A stretch of DNA of 64,000 nt, from the NCBI GenBank assembly GCA_023666705.1, contig JAMPBO010000011.1:58299-122298 (forward strand). Reading direction: 5' to 3'. Within the stretch, counting starts at the first letter, position 1. Each line of letters starts with the position of its first letter. The notes under the pieces are model-generated. The model was given only the letters and a program-made list of their open reading frames with translations, did not search any database and was not told the origin of the DNA. Origin of the DNA: Bacteroides sp. (GTDB taxonomy: Bacteria > Bacillota > Clostridia > Lachnospirales > Lachnospiraceae). The position numbers and the translations under genes are program-made. Below are positions 26,342 to 35,739 of this stretch, piece by piece.

Positions 26342-28009
26342 CTATTCCATCCCTTCGTCTGTATACTCGTCAGAATCAAATATATAAGGTGCTATTATAT
26401 AGTCGTCTCCTTTATGTATCACTTTCGGTTGATTTACACTTGGCTGAAAAAAAATTTTGTCCGGGCAGCTTACGCCTAAACCGTCCTTTAGAGTATCAAT
26501 CCACTTTTTTATTGTTTCTTCTGAAAATTCTTTATTTAAATATGGATATGTGACCGTCACATCCCTGTAATCATATTTTTTCAGAAATCCCTTTAGGAAG
26601 ATAGGTCCCCGACAGTAACCCTTATATGAGCCTTTTTTGGTACTGTCCAAATTTGAGTATATATTACTGTGACCACTGATATTTACTTCAAAATATGCAT
26701 CTTTTTCCAAAAAATCAGATTGATAGCCATATCGCTCCCTGTCATATACATCATGTATGCCCGGCTGTGGGTAGTAGGGAAAATCACCTGGCAGATAGAT
26801 TGCCAACGCATTGGAATAATAGGTGGAGCTTCCTCCTTTATAGTAAATGTTTAGTAAGCTTATGTCTTCGGAATCATCATTGTATATATACAATGCATCC
26901 TCCACCTGTGAAAATCTGAGCTTTTTCCCATTTTGATCACTGACTCGTTTTACTTGAAAGCCATGATACAGGGTAAACGCATAACAGTCCAGATTACAAG
27001 GCGTTACTTCAATTTCAACGGAATTCTTCAACCGGGTATTGATCATCATTTCCATTTTATAGCTGACCGCTTCAAATTTTTCAAAATCGGCTTCACGGCT
27101 GCCTGTGTCATTTCCGTAATACATTTGACTTTCCATCACAGTTCCTTCAGGGTTTTCATTCATAAGGATATTTGAGGAGGGTGCACAGAAAATACAGGCA
27201 GCTATCATACATACGAACCCCGAAATCCAATATACACGGCTTCTTTTTTGCTCAAAATTTCTATGCATTTTAGCAAGCGTATAAAGCCCCAAAATCCATG
27301 TAGCGATTAAAGCCATCTGTTTTGGCTGCACAACAAACGGATTTTGGAAGTTCGGCATCCATCTCAACCCTGTGGGCATAATTGTAAAGAGTTCCTGAAA
27401 GGGATATATATTAACACCCATCCCAAGCAGCATAGCTGAAATTTCCTCAAAATAAAACGATGAAAACAACACCATTCCCACAAGAATAAAATAGGACATA
27501 ATTCTTCCAAAATATTTAGATGTCACCCATGCAAGAAGGGAAGCAAGTAACAGATTTCCAAAAACAAAGACAAACAGTGTAAATGACGATTGGAGCATAT
27601 ATGCCATATCCTTATTTCCAAGGAATATACTGCCTGCCATATTGAGCAGGGCAATCATACCCCAATAAACAAAAGCCCCAATCACACAGACGGACAGGCT
27701 TCCATTTTCGTACCGCCTGATTCCATTGCTTATGCCGCCGACAGTTTCCTCAAGAGATGCCGATTTCAGCATATAGAAATATTCAAAGGTCAGAAACAGA
27801 AAAAATACAAATAAATATTTTACCATTTCAAGACAGGTTACCAACGGCATTACATATACATCAAACCCATCGCTACTAGAAATCCGTTTCATCGACGTTA
27901 AAAATTTAGCGATAATGGCAAGTATGCTTAGGGCATACATATACGTAAGGGTTTCATTTTTAAAAAACCGAATAAACGCATGTTTCATGTCTGTCTTCAA
28001 AGTATTCAT
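26342..28009 (-). CDS. Large ABC-2-like membrane protein with extracellular domain
   Basis: 555 residues. The first 260 residues hold about six membrane segments separated by short loops, as in ABC-2 permeases. One more segment (about 265-285) is followed by a long extracellular C-terminal domain (about 290-555) rich in Tyr and Asp with beta character (YNDDSEDISLLNIYYKGG). Its ATG directly follows the stop of the upstream gene (TAA-ATG), and its own stop is 2 bases from the ATPase start. It probably pairs with the ATPase and the smaller permease. I recognise no characterised family for the extracellular part. Confidence 0.82.
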   Translation of the reverse strand: MNTLKTDMKHAFIRFFKNETLTYMYALSILAIIAKFLTSMKRISSSDGFDVYVMPLVTCLEMVKYLFVFFLFLTFEYFYMLKSASLEETVGGISNGIRRYENGSLSVCVIGAFVYWGMIALLNMAGSIFLGNKDMAYMLQSSFTLFVFVFGNLLLASLLAWVTSKYFGRIMSYFILVGMVLFSSFYFEEISAMLLGMGVNIYPFQELFTIMPTGLRWMPNFQNPFVVQPKQMALIATWILGLYTLAKMHRNFEQKRSRVYWISGFVCMIAACIFCAPSSNILMNENPEGTVMESQMYYGNDTGSREADFEKFEAVSYKMEMMINTRLKNSVEIEVTPCNLDCYAFTLYHGFQVKRVSDQNGKKLRFSQVEDALYIYNDDSEDISLLNIYYKGGSSTYYSNALAIYLPGDFPYYPQPGIHDVYDRERYGYQSDFLEKDAYFEVNISGHSNIYSNLDSTKKGSYKGYCRGPIFLKGFLKKYDYRDVTVTYPYLNKEFSEETIKKWIDTLKDGLGVSCPDKIFFQPSVNQPKVIHKGDDYIIAPYIFDSDEYTDEGME

Positions 28010-28843
28010 TTATTTTACCTCTCCAAACGCATCCAAAAAGCGGACGAAGCCGTCAATATCATTCTTCCCATTCACAACATATATTGTATTTTTGTCTGCA
28101 AAATAAGCAGTATAATCTCCATAATTTTCAGGCACGTATGGATTTGTCATCGCATCTAAATATACTTTGTATGTGTGGTCATATATGCGGTCAATTCCCC
28201 GAACCGTAATATTGATTCCTGCCGCATTTGATATTTCTTCGTTATAAAAGATATTGCCGTATTCACTATTTATCAGTGGTATTCCGTCATATGAGTCAGT
28301 ATTTTTATAGACATACATTGTAATATGGTAATATTCCAATGAATCCCAATAATCTCTGGAAGCATCCTCATATTCTTTCCTACTCTCATCACTCACAGTA
28401 TCGCCCTCCGGAAAAACGGGTTCCTTAACAGAAGTAAGGGTGATAAAGCCATTGACACGAGTCAGGTATTCATATGTGCCTTCAGTATTTTCTCTTTTTC
28501 TGCCAATAGTATATTCTATCGAATAACAATTTCCGCCGTCTGATACAGTTACATGTCTTTCACCGATATCGTACTCACTGACCTTTGGTTTAAGAAAAGC
28601 AATGGGGAACTCTGATTCAACAGCTTCAATGGTATCGTAGTGATAACCATATTCATCTTTTGATATATAGGAGGACAGTTGTACTTCGCCTACAGCACTT
28701 ACATCGTATTGTATCGTTATCGGCTGCACCGGGTCCTTCAACAGGAGAGAATCTCCTCCTTTATCTTTGCCGCTGCCGGTAAGATACAAAATCAAATAGA
28801 TTACGGTGCAGACAACAATTAAAATAAAAATTGTTTTTTTCAT
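28010..28843 (-). CDS. Membrane-anchored extracellular protein of ABC cluster
   Basis: 277 residues, first gene of the four-gene minus-strand operon. An N-terminal membrane anchor (about 4-22) is followed by an extracellular region rich in Tyr, Asp and Glu. There is no lipobox cysteine after the anchor. AAAGGA precedes the ATG. The downstream gene begins at the base after its stop codon. It could be a ligand-binding or immunity-type partner of the transporter, but that is inference from position only. I see no motif that assigns it to a family. Confidence 0.8.
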   Translation of the reverse strand: MKKTIFILIVVCTVIYLILYLTGSGKDKGGDSLLLKDPVQPITIQYDVSAVGEVQLSSYISKDEYGYHYDTIEAVESEFPIAFLKPKVSEYDIGERHVTVSDGGNCYSIEYTIGRKRENTEGTYEYLTRVNGFITLTSVKEPVFPEGDTVSDESRKEYEDASRDYWDSLEYYHITMYVYKNTDSYDGIPLINSEYGNIFYNEEISNAAGINITVRGIDRIYDHTYKVYLDAMTNPYVPENYGDYTAYFADKNTIYVVNGKNDIDGFVRFLDAFGEVK

Positions 28844-28870
28844 GCTTAATCCTTTGCATTCTTTTTTTTA

Positions 28871-28899
28871 ATTCTAACATTTTTCGTAAACTATGTAAA
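28871..28899 (-). promoter_or_regulatory. Promoter of four-gene ABC operon
   Basis: On the minus strand, TTTACA (28899-28894) and TAGAAT (28876-28871) are 17 bp apart, about 30 bp before the first gene. Confidence 0.65.
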
Positions 28900-28979
28900 T
28901 ATTTGTGGTCGATGTTTCGGATAATTGACACTCCTATCATTTAAGAATCGGTAGAATCAGTGGTTTCAGGTGTTTTTCA

Positions 28980-29009
28980 TTGACAGACCAAGGGCAATTG
29001 GGGTATACT
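28980..29009 (+). promoter_or_regulatory. Promoter of ileS
   Basis: TTGACA (28980-28985) and TATACT (29004-29009) are 18 bp apart. The transcript leader would be only about 40 bases, too short for a T-box, and none of the T-box sequences is visible. Confidence 0.75.
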
Positions 29010-29055
29010 AAAAAATTGGTGAGGACTCTGATTTTAGAAGAAAGGAAATATAAAT

Positions 29056-32000
29056 ATGTACGAAAAAGTTTCTACAAAGTTGAATTTTGTTGAACGTGAA
29101 GACAAGGTACTTCAATTCTGGAAGGAAAATAAAGTATTTGAAAAAAGTATTCAGGAAAAGCAGGATTTGCCGACATATACATTTTATGACGGACCTCCTA
29201 CGGCAAACGGAAAGCCACACATCGGTCATGTACTTACCCGTGTTATCAAGGACATGATTCCGAGATACCAGACAATGAAGGGCCATAAGATTATAAGAAA
29301 AGCAGGCTGGGACACACATGGTCTTCCTGTGGAGCTTGAGGTTGAAAAGCTTCTTGGCATAGACGGTAAGGAGCAGATAGAGGAATACGGTCTTGACCCA
29401 TTTATTACAAAATGTAAAGAGTCCGTGTGGAAATATAAAGGAATGTGGGAAGAATTTTCAGGTAAGGTCGGCTTTTGGGCTGACATGGATGACCCATATG
29501 TAACATACGAGAATACATTTATTGAGTCAGAGTGGTGGGCTTTGAAAAAGATTTGGGAGCAGGGACTTCTTTACAAGGGCTTCAAAATCGTTCCTTATTG
29601 CCCAAGATGCGGTACGCCGCTTTCCAGTCACGAGGTTGCACAGGGCTATAAGGCAGTCAAGGAGCGTTCGGCTGTCGTAAGATTTAAGTGTGTCGGTGAG
29701 GATGCATATTTCCTTGCATGGACAACCACCCCTTGGACACTTCCGAGCAATGTTGCCCTCTGTGTACATCCTGATGAGGCATACTGCAAGGTTAAGGCGG
29801 CAGATGGAATTGTTTATTATATGGCAGAGGCACTGCTTGACAAGGTACTTGGCGGTCTTGCCAAGGAGGGTGAAAAGGCTTACGAAATACTTGAGACTTA
29901 TAGGGGTGCAGACCTTGAGCGTAAAGAGTATGAGCCGCTTTTTGCGTGTACGGCAAAGGCAGTGGAAGCTCAAAAACAAAAGGGACATTATGTGACCTGT
30001 GACACCTATGTAACGATGTCAGACGGTACAGGCATTGTTCATATTGCACCTGCATTTGGTGAGGATGACGCCAACGTGGGTAGAAACTATGACCTTCCGT
30101 TTGTACAGCTTGTAAACGGAAAGGGTGAAATGACAGAAGATACGCCTTACGCAGGCATGTTTGTAAAGGACGCAGACCCTAAAATTCTTGTTGACCTTGA
30201 TGCAAAGGGGCTGTTATTTGATGCACCTAAGTTTGAGCATGATTATCCATTCTGCTGGAGATGTGATACGCCGCTTATTTATTATGCAAGAGATACATGG
30301 TTTATCAAGATGACGGCAGTGCGGGACAAGCTCGTAAAGAACAATAATACCGTAAACTGGATTCCTGAGAGCATTGGAAAGGGACGTTTTGGCGACTGGC
30401 TGGAAAATGTGCAGGATTGGGGACTTTCCCGTAACCGTTATTGGGGAACACCGCTTAACATCTGGGAGTGCTCCTGTGGGGAGCGGCATGCAATAGGTTC
30501 CATCGAGGAGCTTAAGAGCATGAGCAAAAACTGCCCTGACGACATAGAGCTTCATCGTCCGTATATTGATGACGTGACGATTGCATGTCCGAAGTGCGGC
30601 GGCGAGATGAAGCGTGTACCTGAGGTGATTGACTGTTGGTTTGATTCGGGAGCAATGCCGTTTGCACAGTGGCATTATCCGTTTGAGAATGAGGATATAT
30701 TTAATGACAATTTTCCAGCAGACTTTATCAGTGAGGCAGTTGACCAGACAAGAGGCTGGTTCTACTCCCTTATGGCAATTTCAACACTGATATTTGACAA
30801 GGCACCTTATAAGAATGTTATCGTGCTTGGTCACGTTCAGGATAAGGACGGACAGAAGATGTCCAAGTCAAAGGGAAATGCAGTTGACCCGATGGAGGCA
30901 CTGGGCAAATATGGTGCAGATGCAATCAGATGGTATTTTTACAGCAATTCCGCACCATGGCTTCCGAACCGTTTCCATGAGGATGCGGTTATAGAGGGTC
31001 AGAGAAAATTTATGGGAACGCTTTGGAACACATATGCCTTCTATATTTTATATGCGGACATAGATGAGTTTAATCCGACAAAATACGAGCTTTGCTATGA
31101 CAAGCTTTCTGTCATGGATAAGTGGCTTCTGTCCAAGCTGAACTCTGTTGTCAAGGCGGTGGATGACAACCTTGGGTCCTATAAGATACCTGAGGCAACA
31201 AGGGCATTGTCGGATTTTGTCGATGACCTTAGCAATTGGTATGTAAGAAGATGCCGTGAGCGTTATTGGGCAAAGGAAATGCCGCAGGACAAGATAAATG
31301 CATATATGACCTTGTATGAGGCACTTGTTACGCTCTGTAAGATTGCTGCACCTATGATTCCGTTTATGACGGAGGATATTTACCAGAATTTAGTGAGAAG
31401 CGTAGATAAGAGTGCACCGTTAAGTGTTCACCTCTGTGATTTCCCTGCCGTAAATGAGGCATATATCGACAAGGAGCTTGAGGCGAGCATGGATGAGGTA
31501 TTGAAGTGCGTCGTATTTGGACGTGCCGCAAGAAATACCGCAAACATCAAGAGCAGACAGCCAATCGGCAAAATGTTCATAAAGGCTGAGAAGGCTTTGG
31601 ATGATTACTTTGTGGAGATAATTGAAGAAGAGCTTAACATCAAGAGCGTTGAATTTAAGGAGGACGTTTCATCCTTTACGACCTACAGCTTCAAGCCGCA
31701 GCTTAAAACAGTGGGACCTAAGTATGGTAAGCAGCTGAACGGTATCAGGGAGTACCTTTCATCTGTGAATGGAAATGATGCGATGAATACCCTTAAAACA
31801 GAGGGCACACTTAAATTTACTGTTGGCGATGTGGAGATTGCACTTGCTGAGGAGGACCTCCTGATAGAGGTTGCAAAGATGGATGGCTTTGTTTCAGAGG
31901 GAGACAATTATGTAACGGTAGTGATTGATACAACCCTTACGCCTGAGTTGATTGAGGAGGGATTCGTGAGGGAAATCATTTCCAAGGTTCAGACTATGCG

Positions 32001-32208
32001 TAAGGAAGCAGACTTCAATGTTATGGACAAGATTAAGGTATATGTATCAGGAAATGATAACATAACGGACATTATCACAAGGAACAGCGACGAGATAAAA
32101 ACCGTCTGTCTTGCAAATGAATTTGTAACAGGTTCCACCACGGGCAATTCAAAGGAATGGAACATTAACGGGGAAAAGGTTACGTTGGGAGTCGCCGTAG
32201 ACGCGTAA
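29056..32208 (+). CDS. ileS: Isoleucyl-tRNA synthetase (IleS2, eukaryotic-like type)
   Basis: 1050 residues. It attaches isoleucine to tRNA-Ile. The class I motifs are PPTANGKPHIGH (HIGH) and KMSKSKGN. The CP1 editing domain contains TTTPWTLPSN and GTGIVHIAPAFGEDD. Length over 1000 residues, GWDTHGLPVE rather than GWDCHGLPIE, and VGFWADMDDPYVTY mark the eukaryotic-like IleS2 form. IleS1 is about 920 residues with a C-terminal zinc knuckle. IleS2 enzymes are generally far less sensitive to mupirocin; that is family knowledge and was not tested here. AGAAAGGAAA precedes the ATG, and a sigma-A promoter drives a short leader. Confidence 0.96.
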   Translation: MYEKVSTKLNFVEREDKVLQFWKENKVFEKSIQEKQDLPTYTFYDGPPTANGKPHIGHVLTRVIKDMIPRYQTMKGHKIIRKAGWDTHGLPVELEVEKLLGIDGKEQIEEYGLDPFITKCKESVWKYKGMWEEFSGKVGFWADMDDPYVTYENTFIESEWWALKKIWEQGLLYKGFKIVPYCPRCGTPLSSHEVAQGYKAVKERSAVVRFKCVGEDAYFLAWTTTPWTLPSNVALCVHPDEAYCKVKAADGIVYYMAEALLDKVLGGLAKEGEKAYEILETYRGADLERKEYEPLFACTAKAVEAQKQKGHYVTCDTYVTMSDGTGIVHIAPAFGEDDANVGRNYDLPFVQLVNGKGEMTEDTPYAGMFVKDADPKILVDLDAKGLLFDAPKFEHDYPFCWRCDTPLIYYARDTWFIKMTAVRDKLVKNNNTVNWIPESIGKGRFGDWLENVQDWGLSRNRYWGTPLNIWECSCGERHAIGSIEELKSMSKNCPDDIELHRPYIDDVTIACPKCGGEMKRVPEVIDCWFDSGAMPFAQWHYPFENEDIFNDNFPADFISEAVDQTRGWFYSLMAISTLIFDKAPYKNVIVLGHVQDKDGQKMSKSKGNAVDPMEALGKYGADAIRWYFYSNSAPWLPNRFHEDAVIEGQRKFMGTLWNTYAFYILYADIDEFNPTKYELCYDKLSVMDKWLLSKLNSVVKAVDDNLGSYKIPEATRALSDFVDDLSNWYVRRCRERYWAKEMPQDKINAYMTLYEALVTLCKIAAPMIPFMTEDIYQNLVRSVDKSAPLSVHLCDFPAVNEAYIDKELEASMDEVLKCVVFGRAARNTANIKSRQPIGKMFIKAEKALDDYFVEIIEEELNIKSVEFKEDVSSFTTYSFKPQLKTVGPKYGKQLNGIREYLSSVNGNDAMNTLKTEGTLKFTVGDVEIALAEEDLLIEVAKMDGFVSEGDNYVTVVIDTTLTPELIEEGFVREIISKVQTMRKEADFNVMDKIKVYVSGNDNITDIITRNSDEIKTVCLANEFVTGSTTGNSKEWNINGEKVTLGVAVDA

Positions 32209-32374
32209 AAAGGCTGATATTCTCCATACAATTTGTATAAAATTAGTCAATTTGTATACATTTATAGGATAATATAACGAAAAAAAATTATGCGGTTGTA
32301 TAATAAGGTGTTTTTTGCTAAACTGATAAAGGTTTATTTTGTATTTGACCAAACATGAGTTGGTTGACATAAGT

Positions 32375-32424
32375 TATAATGGGTTTGATGAAACCCAACA
32401 TGCACCATCAGCAACGGGCTGGTG
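32375..32424 (+). promoter_or_regulatory. -10 element and two leader hairpins before glgP
   Basis: TATAAT lies at 32375-32380, but no -35 at correct spacing is visible (TTGACA at 32364 is only 5 bp away). Two hairpins follow at once: TGGGTTT-gatg-AAACCCA (32380-32397) and CACC-atc-AGC/GCTGGTG (32403-32424). The gene's ribosome binding site comes after them. Hairpins at a 5' end can stabilise mRNA. Confidence 0.4.
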
Positions 32425-32447
32425 TTGAAGGATTAAGGAGGACAAAT

Positions 32448-34886
32448 ATGAAGAAAGTAACAAATTTTGATAAGGAGGGCTTCAAGAAAGAGGTCATTAA
32501 TAATGTGAAAACATTGTTTAGAAAAACAATTTCTGAAGCTACCCCGAAGCAGGTATTTCAGGCTGTGGCATATGCAGTGAAGGACGATATTATAGACCGT
32601 TGGATTGCAACACAAAAGGAATATGAAAAGCAGAACGTGAAAACGGTATATTACCTTTCCATGGAATTCCTTATGGGTAGGGCACTTGGAAACAACCTCA
32701 TTAACCTTACATGTTATGACCAGATTAAGGAGGCACTCGACGAATTAGGTTTTGACCTTAACGTGATTGAGGATCAGGAGCCTGATGCAGCACTTGGAAA
32801 TGGTGGTCTTGGAAGACTCGCAGCATGCTTCCTTGATTCCCTTGCAACACTTGGTTATCCTGCATATGGCTGTGGTATCAGATACCGCTATGGTATGTTC
32901 AAGCAGGCAATTAAGGATGGTTATCAGGTTGAGAAGCCTGACAACTGGTTGAAGGATGGAAACCCATTTGAGGTAAGACGGTCCGAGTATGTTGCCGAGG
33001 TTAAGTTTGGCGGATATGTACGTGTTGAAAACAGAAACGGCAAGAACATTTATATCCATGATGGATACCAGTCAGTACGTGCAGTACCATATGACCTTCC
33101 TATTATCGGATATGGAAACAACATTGTTAATACATTAAGAATTTGGGATGCAGAGGCTATGCAGGAGTTCAATCTTGACAGCTTTGACAAGGGTGAGTAC
33201 CAGAGAGCCGTTGAAGAGCAGAACCTTGCAAGAAATATTGTCGAGGTACTTTACCCGAATGATAACCATTACTCAGGTAAGGAGCTGAGATTGAAGCAGC
33301 AGTATTTCTTTGTATCAGCATCCGTACAAAGAGCAATACTTAAATTTAAGGAAAATAACAGCGATATCCACATGCTTCCTGAGAAGGTTACCTTCCAGCT
33401 TAACGATACCCACCCTACGGTAACGGTTGCAGAGCTTATGAGAATACTCGTAGACGAGGAAGAGCTTGAGTGGGATGATGCATGGGATATTGTCTGCAGA
33501 ACATGTGCGTATACAAACCATACAATCATGGCAGAGGCACTTGAAAAGTGGCCAATTGATTTGTTCCAGAGACTACTTCCTAGAGTTTATCAGATTGTGG
33601 ATGAGATAAACAGAAGATTTGTTGCCAAGATTGAGGATATGTATCCGGGCAATCAGGATAAGGTTAAGAGCATGGCAATTCTCTATGATGGACAGGTTAA
33701 GATGGCACACCTTGCAATTGCAGGAAGCTATTCCGTAAATGGTGTTGCACAGCTTCATACAGAAATTCTTAAGAAGAGAGAGCTTAAAGATTTCTATGAA
33801 ATGAGACCGGAGCAGTTTAACAATAAGACAAATGGTATTACACAGAGACGTTTCCTTCTGCATGGCAATCCGCTTCTTGCAGATTGGGTTACAAAGAAAA
33901 TCGGTAATGAGTGGATTACAAATCTTCCTGTCATTGAGAAGCTGAAGCCGCTTGCAACGGACAAGAAAGCACAGAAAGAATTTATGGACATAAAGTATAA
34001 GAATAAGGTTCGTCTGGCTGAGTATATTAAGGCGAAAAACGATATAGACGTTTCACCTGATTCCATATTTGACGTTCAGGTTAAGAGATTACATGAGTAT
34101 AAGAGACAGCAGCTTAACATTCTCCACATCATGTATCTCTACAATGAGTTAAAGGCAAATCCTGATATGGACTTTACACCGACAACCTTTATCTTTGGTG
34201 CAAAGGCGGCAGCAGGATACAAGACAGCAAAACTCACCATTAAGCTTATCAATGCGGTTGCAGACGTTGTAAACAATGATAAGACAATTAAGGATAAGAT
34301 TAAGGTTGTATTTATAGAAAACTATAGGGTATCAAATGCTGAAATTATATTTGCGGCAGCAGATGTAAGTGAGCAGATTTCAACTGCTTCCAGGGAGGCG
34401 TCAGGTACAGGTAACATGAAGTTCATGCTCAACGGAGCACCTACCCTTGGAACCATGGATGGAGCAAATGTTGAGATTGTCGAGGAGGTTGGCGAGGACA
34501 ACGCATTTATCTTCGGTATGTCGGCAGATGAGGTTATGAAGTACGAGCGTGAGGGCGGATATAATCCTATGGACGTATACAACTCAAATGCAGACTTAAG
34601 AAAGGTACTTGACCAGCTTGTAGACGGAACCTACTCCGCTGACAGAGAGCTGTTCAGACCATTGTTTGATTCACTTACAAAGCAGGATGTATACTTTACC
34701 CTCAAGGACTTTGACTCTTACAAGGCAGCACAAAAGAAAGTAAACGAAGCATATAAGGATAAGGCAAATTGGGCAAAAATGGCTATGCTCAACACAGCCT
34801 GCTCAGGTAAGTTTACATCAGACAGAACGATTGAGCAGTACGCACAGGAGATATGGAAGCTTGAGAAGGTTAAGGTAACGCTCTAA
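32448..34886 (+). CDS. glgP: Glycogen/starch/maltodextrin phosphorylase
   Basis: 812 residues, GT35 family. It releases glucose-1-phosphate from alpha-1,4-glucans using pyridoxal phosphate. Features are YYLSMEFLMGRALGNNLIN, NGGLGRLAACFLDS near residue 110, QLNDTHPTV, RVSNAEIIFAAADVSEQ, and the PLP lysine in EASGTGNMKFMLNG followed by GTMDGANVEI. The start at 32448 follows AAGGAGG; the longer reading from 32379 crosses the leader hairpins. It stands alone without other glycogen genes. A long palindrome begins 20 bases after its stop and may end its transcript. Confidence 0.96.
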   Translation: MKKVTNFDKEGFKKEVINNVKTLFRKTISEATPKQVFQAVAYAVKDDIIDRWIATQKEYEKQNVKTVYYLSMEFLMGRALGNNLINLTCYDQIKEALDELGFDLNVIEDQEPDAALGNGGLGRLAACFLDSLATLGYPAYGCGIRYRYGMFKQAIKDGYQVEKPDNWLKDGNPFEVRRSEYVAEVKFGGYVRVENRNGKNIYIHDGYQSVRAVPYDLPIIGYGNNIVNTLRIWDAEAMQEFNLDSFDKGEYQRAVEEQNLARNIVEVLYPNDNHYSGKELRLKQQYFFVSASVQRAILKFKENNSDIHMLPEKVTFQLNDTHPTVTVAELMRILVDEEELEWDDAWDIVCRTCAYTNHTIMAEALEKWPIDLFQRLLPRVYQIVDEINRRFVAKIEDMYPGNQDKVKSMAILYDGQVKMAHLAIAGSYSVNGVAQLHTEILKKRELKDFYEMRPEQFNNKTNGITQRRFLLHGNPLLADWVTKKIGNEWITNLPVIEKLKPLATDKKAQKEFMDIKYKNKVRLAEYIKAKNDIDVSPDSIFDVQVKRLHEYKRQQLNILHIMYLYNELKANPDMDFTPTTFIFGAKAAAGYKTAKLTIKLINAVADVVNNDKTIKDKIKVVFIENYRVSNAEIIFAAADVSEQISTASREASGTGNMKFMLNGAPTLGTMDGANVEIVEEVGEDNAFIFGMSADEVMKYEREGGYNPMDVYNSNADLRKVLDQLVDGTYSADRELFRPLFDSLTKQDVYFTLKDFDSYKAAQKKVNEAYKDKANWAKMAMLNTACSGKFTSDRTIEQYAQEIWKLEKVKVTL

Positions 34887-34905
34887 GATATAAGCTATTG
34901 ATAGG

Positions 34906-35096
34906 AATTGCGGGCATGGATACAGCCTGTACAATAACACAAAAACACGCTTTCGCTCGGTTAAAGACGTAGCGGTACTAGAAAATTGCCGGTTTAAGGT
35001 AATCCAAATAAGGATATCTTAGACCGGCAATTTAAGTACCGACGTCTTCAAACGGTTTTTGTTATTATTGTACAGGCTGTATCCGTGCCCACAATT
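34906..35096. repeat. 191-bp near-perfect palindrome (mobile repeat family)
   Basis: Almost the whole element folds into one stem. The outer arms AATTGYGGGCAYGGATACAG...CTGTATCC...CAATT (34906-34945 with 35055-35096) are followed inward by GACGT...GGTACT paired with AGTACC...GACGTC, then AAATTGCCGG with CCGGCAATTT, CCGGTTTAAGGTA with TATCTTAGACCGG, and ATCC-aaataa-GGAT at the tip (near 35000-35013). CACGCTTTCGCT in the left arm links it to the 53.4-kb element. It has no open reading frame and fills the gap between glgP and the spoIID-like gene. Confidence 0.9.
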
Positions 35097-35124
35097 TTAC
35101 ATCACTATATTTTAATTGTATAAA
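35096..35124 (+). promoter_or_regulatory. Promoter of spoIID-like/spoIIQ-like genes
   Basis: TTTACA (35096-35101) and TATAAA (35119-35124) are 17 bp apart. The -35 touches the right end of the palindrome. Confidence 0.55.
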
Positions 35125-35228
35125 ATGAGTTTATGCTATCTGTACGGATAAAACTGTTACTTCATAATGGGATATTACACGAAAGGGATGCATACAATTA
35201 TAAAAGGAAATTGTTTGGGGAGGTGTTT

Positions 35229-35663
35229 ATGAAAGAAAGATTAGTCAGCTTTTTCATCATCATGTGCTTTTTTTTATTTGCACCATATCTGCTGACGCTG
35301 ATGATGAACGGCAAACCCCAAACCACAGGCTCCCGTATTGCAAATTTAAACACAGGGCGGGATGTGATTGTACACGTCGAAAATGGCAATATGCTCATAG
35401 ATGTAGAGCAGTACATAGCGGGAGTGCTTCCCTCCGTAGTGCCTGCTGACAGCAGCGAGGAGATTATGGAGGCACAGGCGGTAGCAGTCAGAACAAAGGT
35501 ATATTTTTCAATGGGGGACAATACAATCATAGATGCAAATGATTTGGAATTTAATTTTTTGTCGGAAAACCAAATAAAAGAAAAACTGGGGGAAAAAGCT
35601 TATACAAAAAACATGAGAAAATATGAAAATGCAGTGTTAAATACAGTAGGAACCACAATGTAA
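35229..35663 (+). CDS. Shortened SpoIID-like protein lacking catalytic Glu
   Basis: 144 residues. An N-terminal membrane anchor (about 6-24) is followed by the first part of a SpoIID/LytB domain: VEQYIAGVLPSVVPADSSEEIMEAQAVAVRT aligns with the canonical VAGVVASEMPAD...EALKAQALAART (cited in parts). The catalytic glutamate of the SEMPA motif is Val here, and the protein stops at AVLNTVGTTM where the family continues with GxVLTYxGxPI. The C-terminal half is absent and no continuation is seen after the stop. GGGGAGG precedes ATG 35229. In spore formers SpoIID degrades peptidoglycan during engulfment; this version should be inactive. It may be structural or vestigial. Confidence 0.8.
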   Translation: MKERLVSFFIIMCFFLFAPYLLTLMMNGKPQTTGSRIANLNTGRDVIVHVENGNMLIDVEQYIAGVLPSVVPADSSEEIMEAQAVAVRTKVYFSMGDNTIIDANDLEFNFLSENQIKEKLGEKAYTKNMRKYENAVLNTVGTTM

Positions 35664-35739
35664 TAAAATAGTATGAATAAATATTTCCACCTTTGCCAAT
35701 AATAACAGCATTGACGTTCAAATTAAGGAGGCAGTTATT

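Noticed and set aside
29010..29055. T-box leader for ileS
   Set aside because: Only about 40 bases separate the promoter from the gene and no T-box sequence is present.
32364..32380. TTGACA with TATAAT as glgP promoter
   Set aside because: The two boxes are only 5 bp apart, so they cannot work as a pair; the -35 of glgP remains unassigned.
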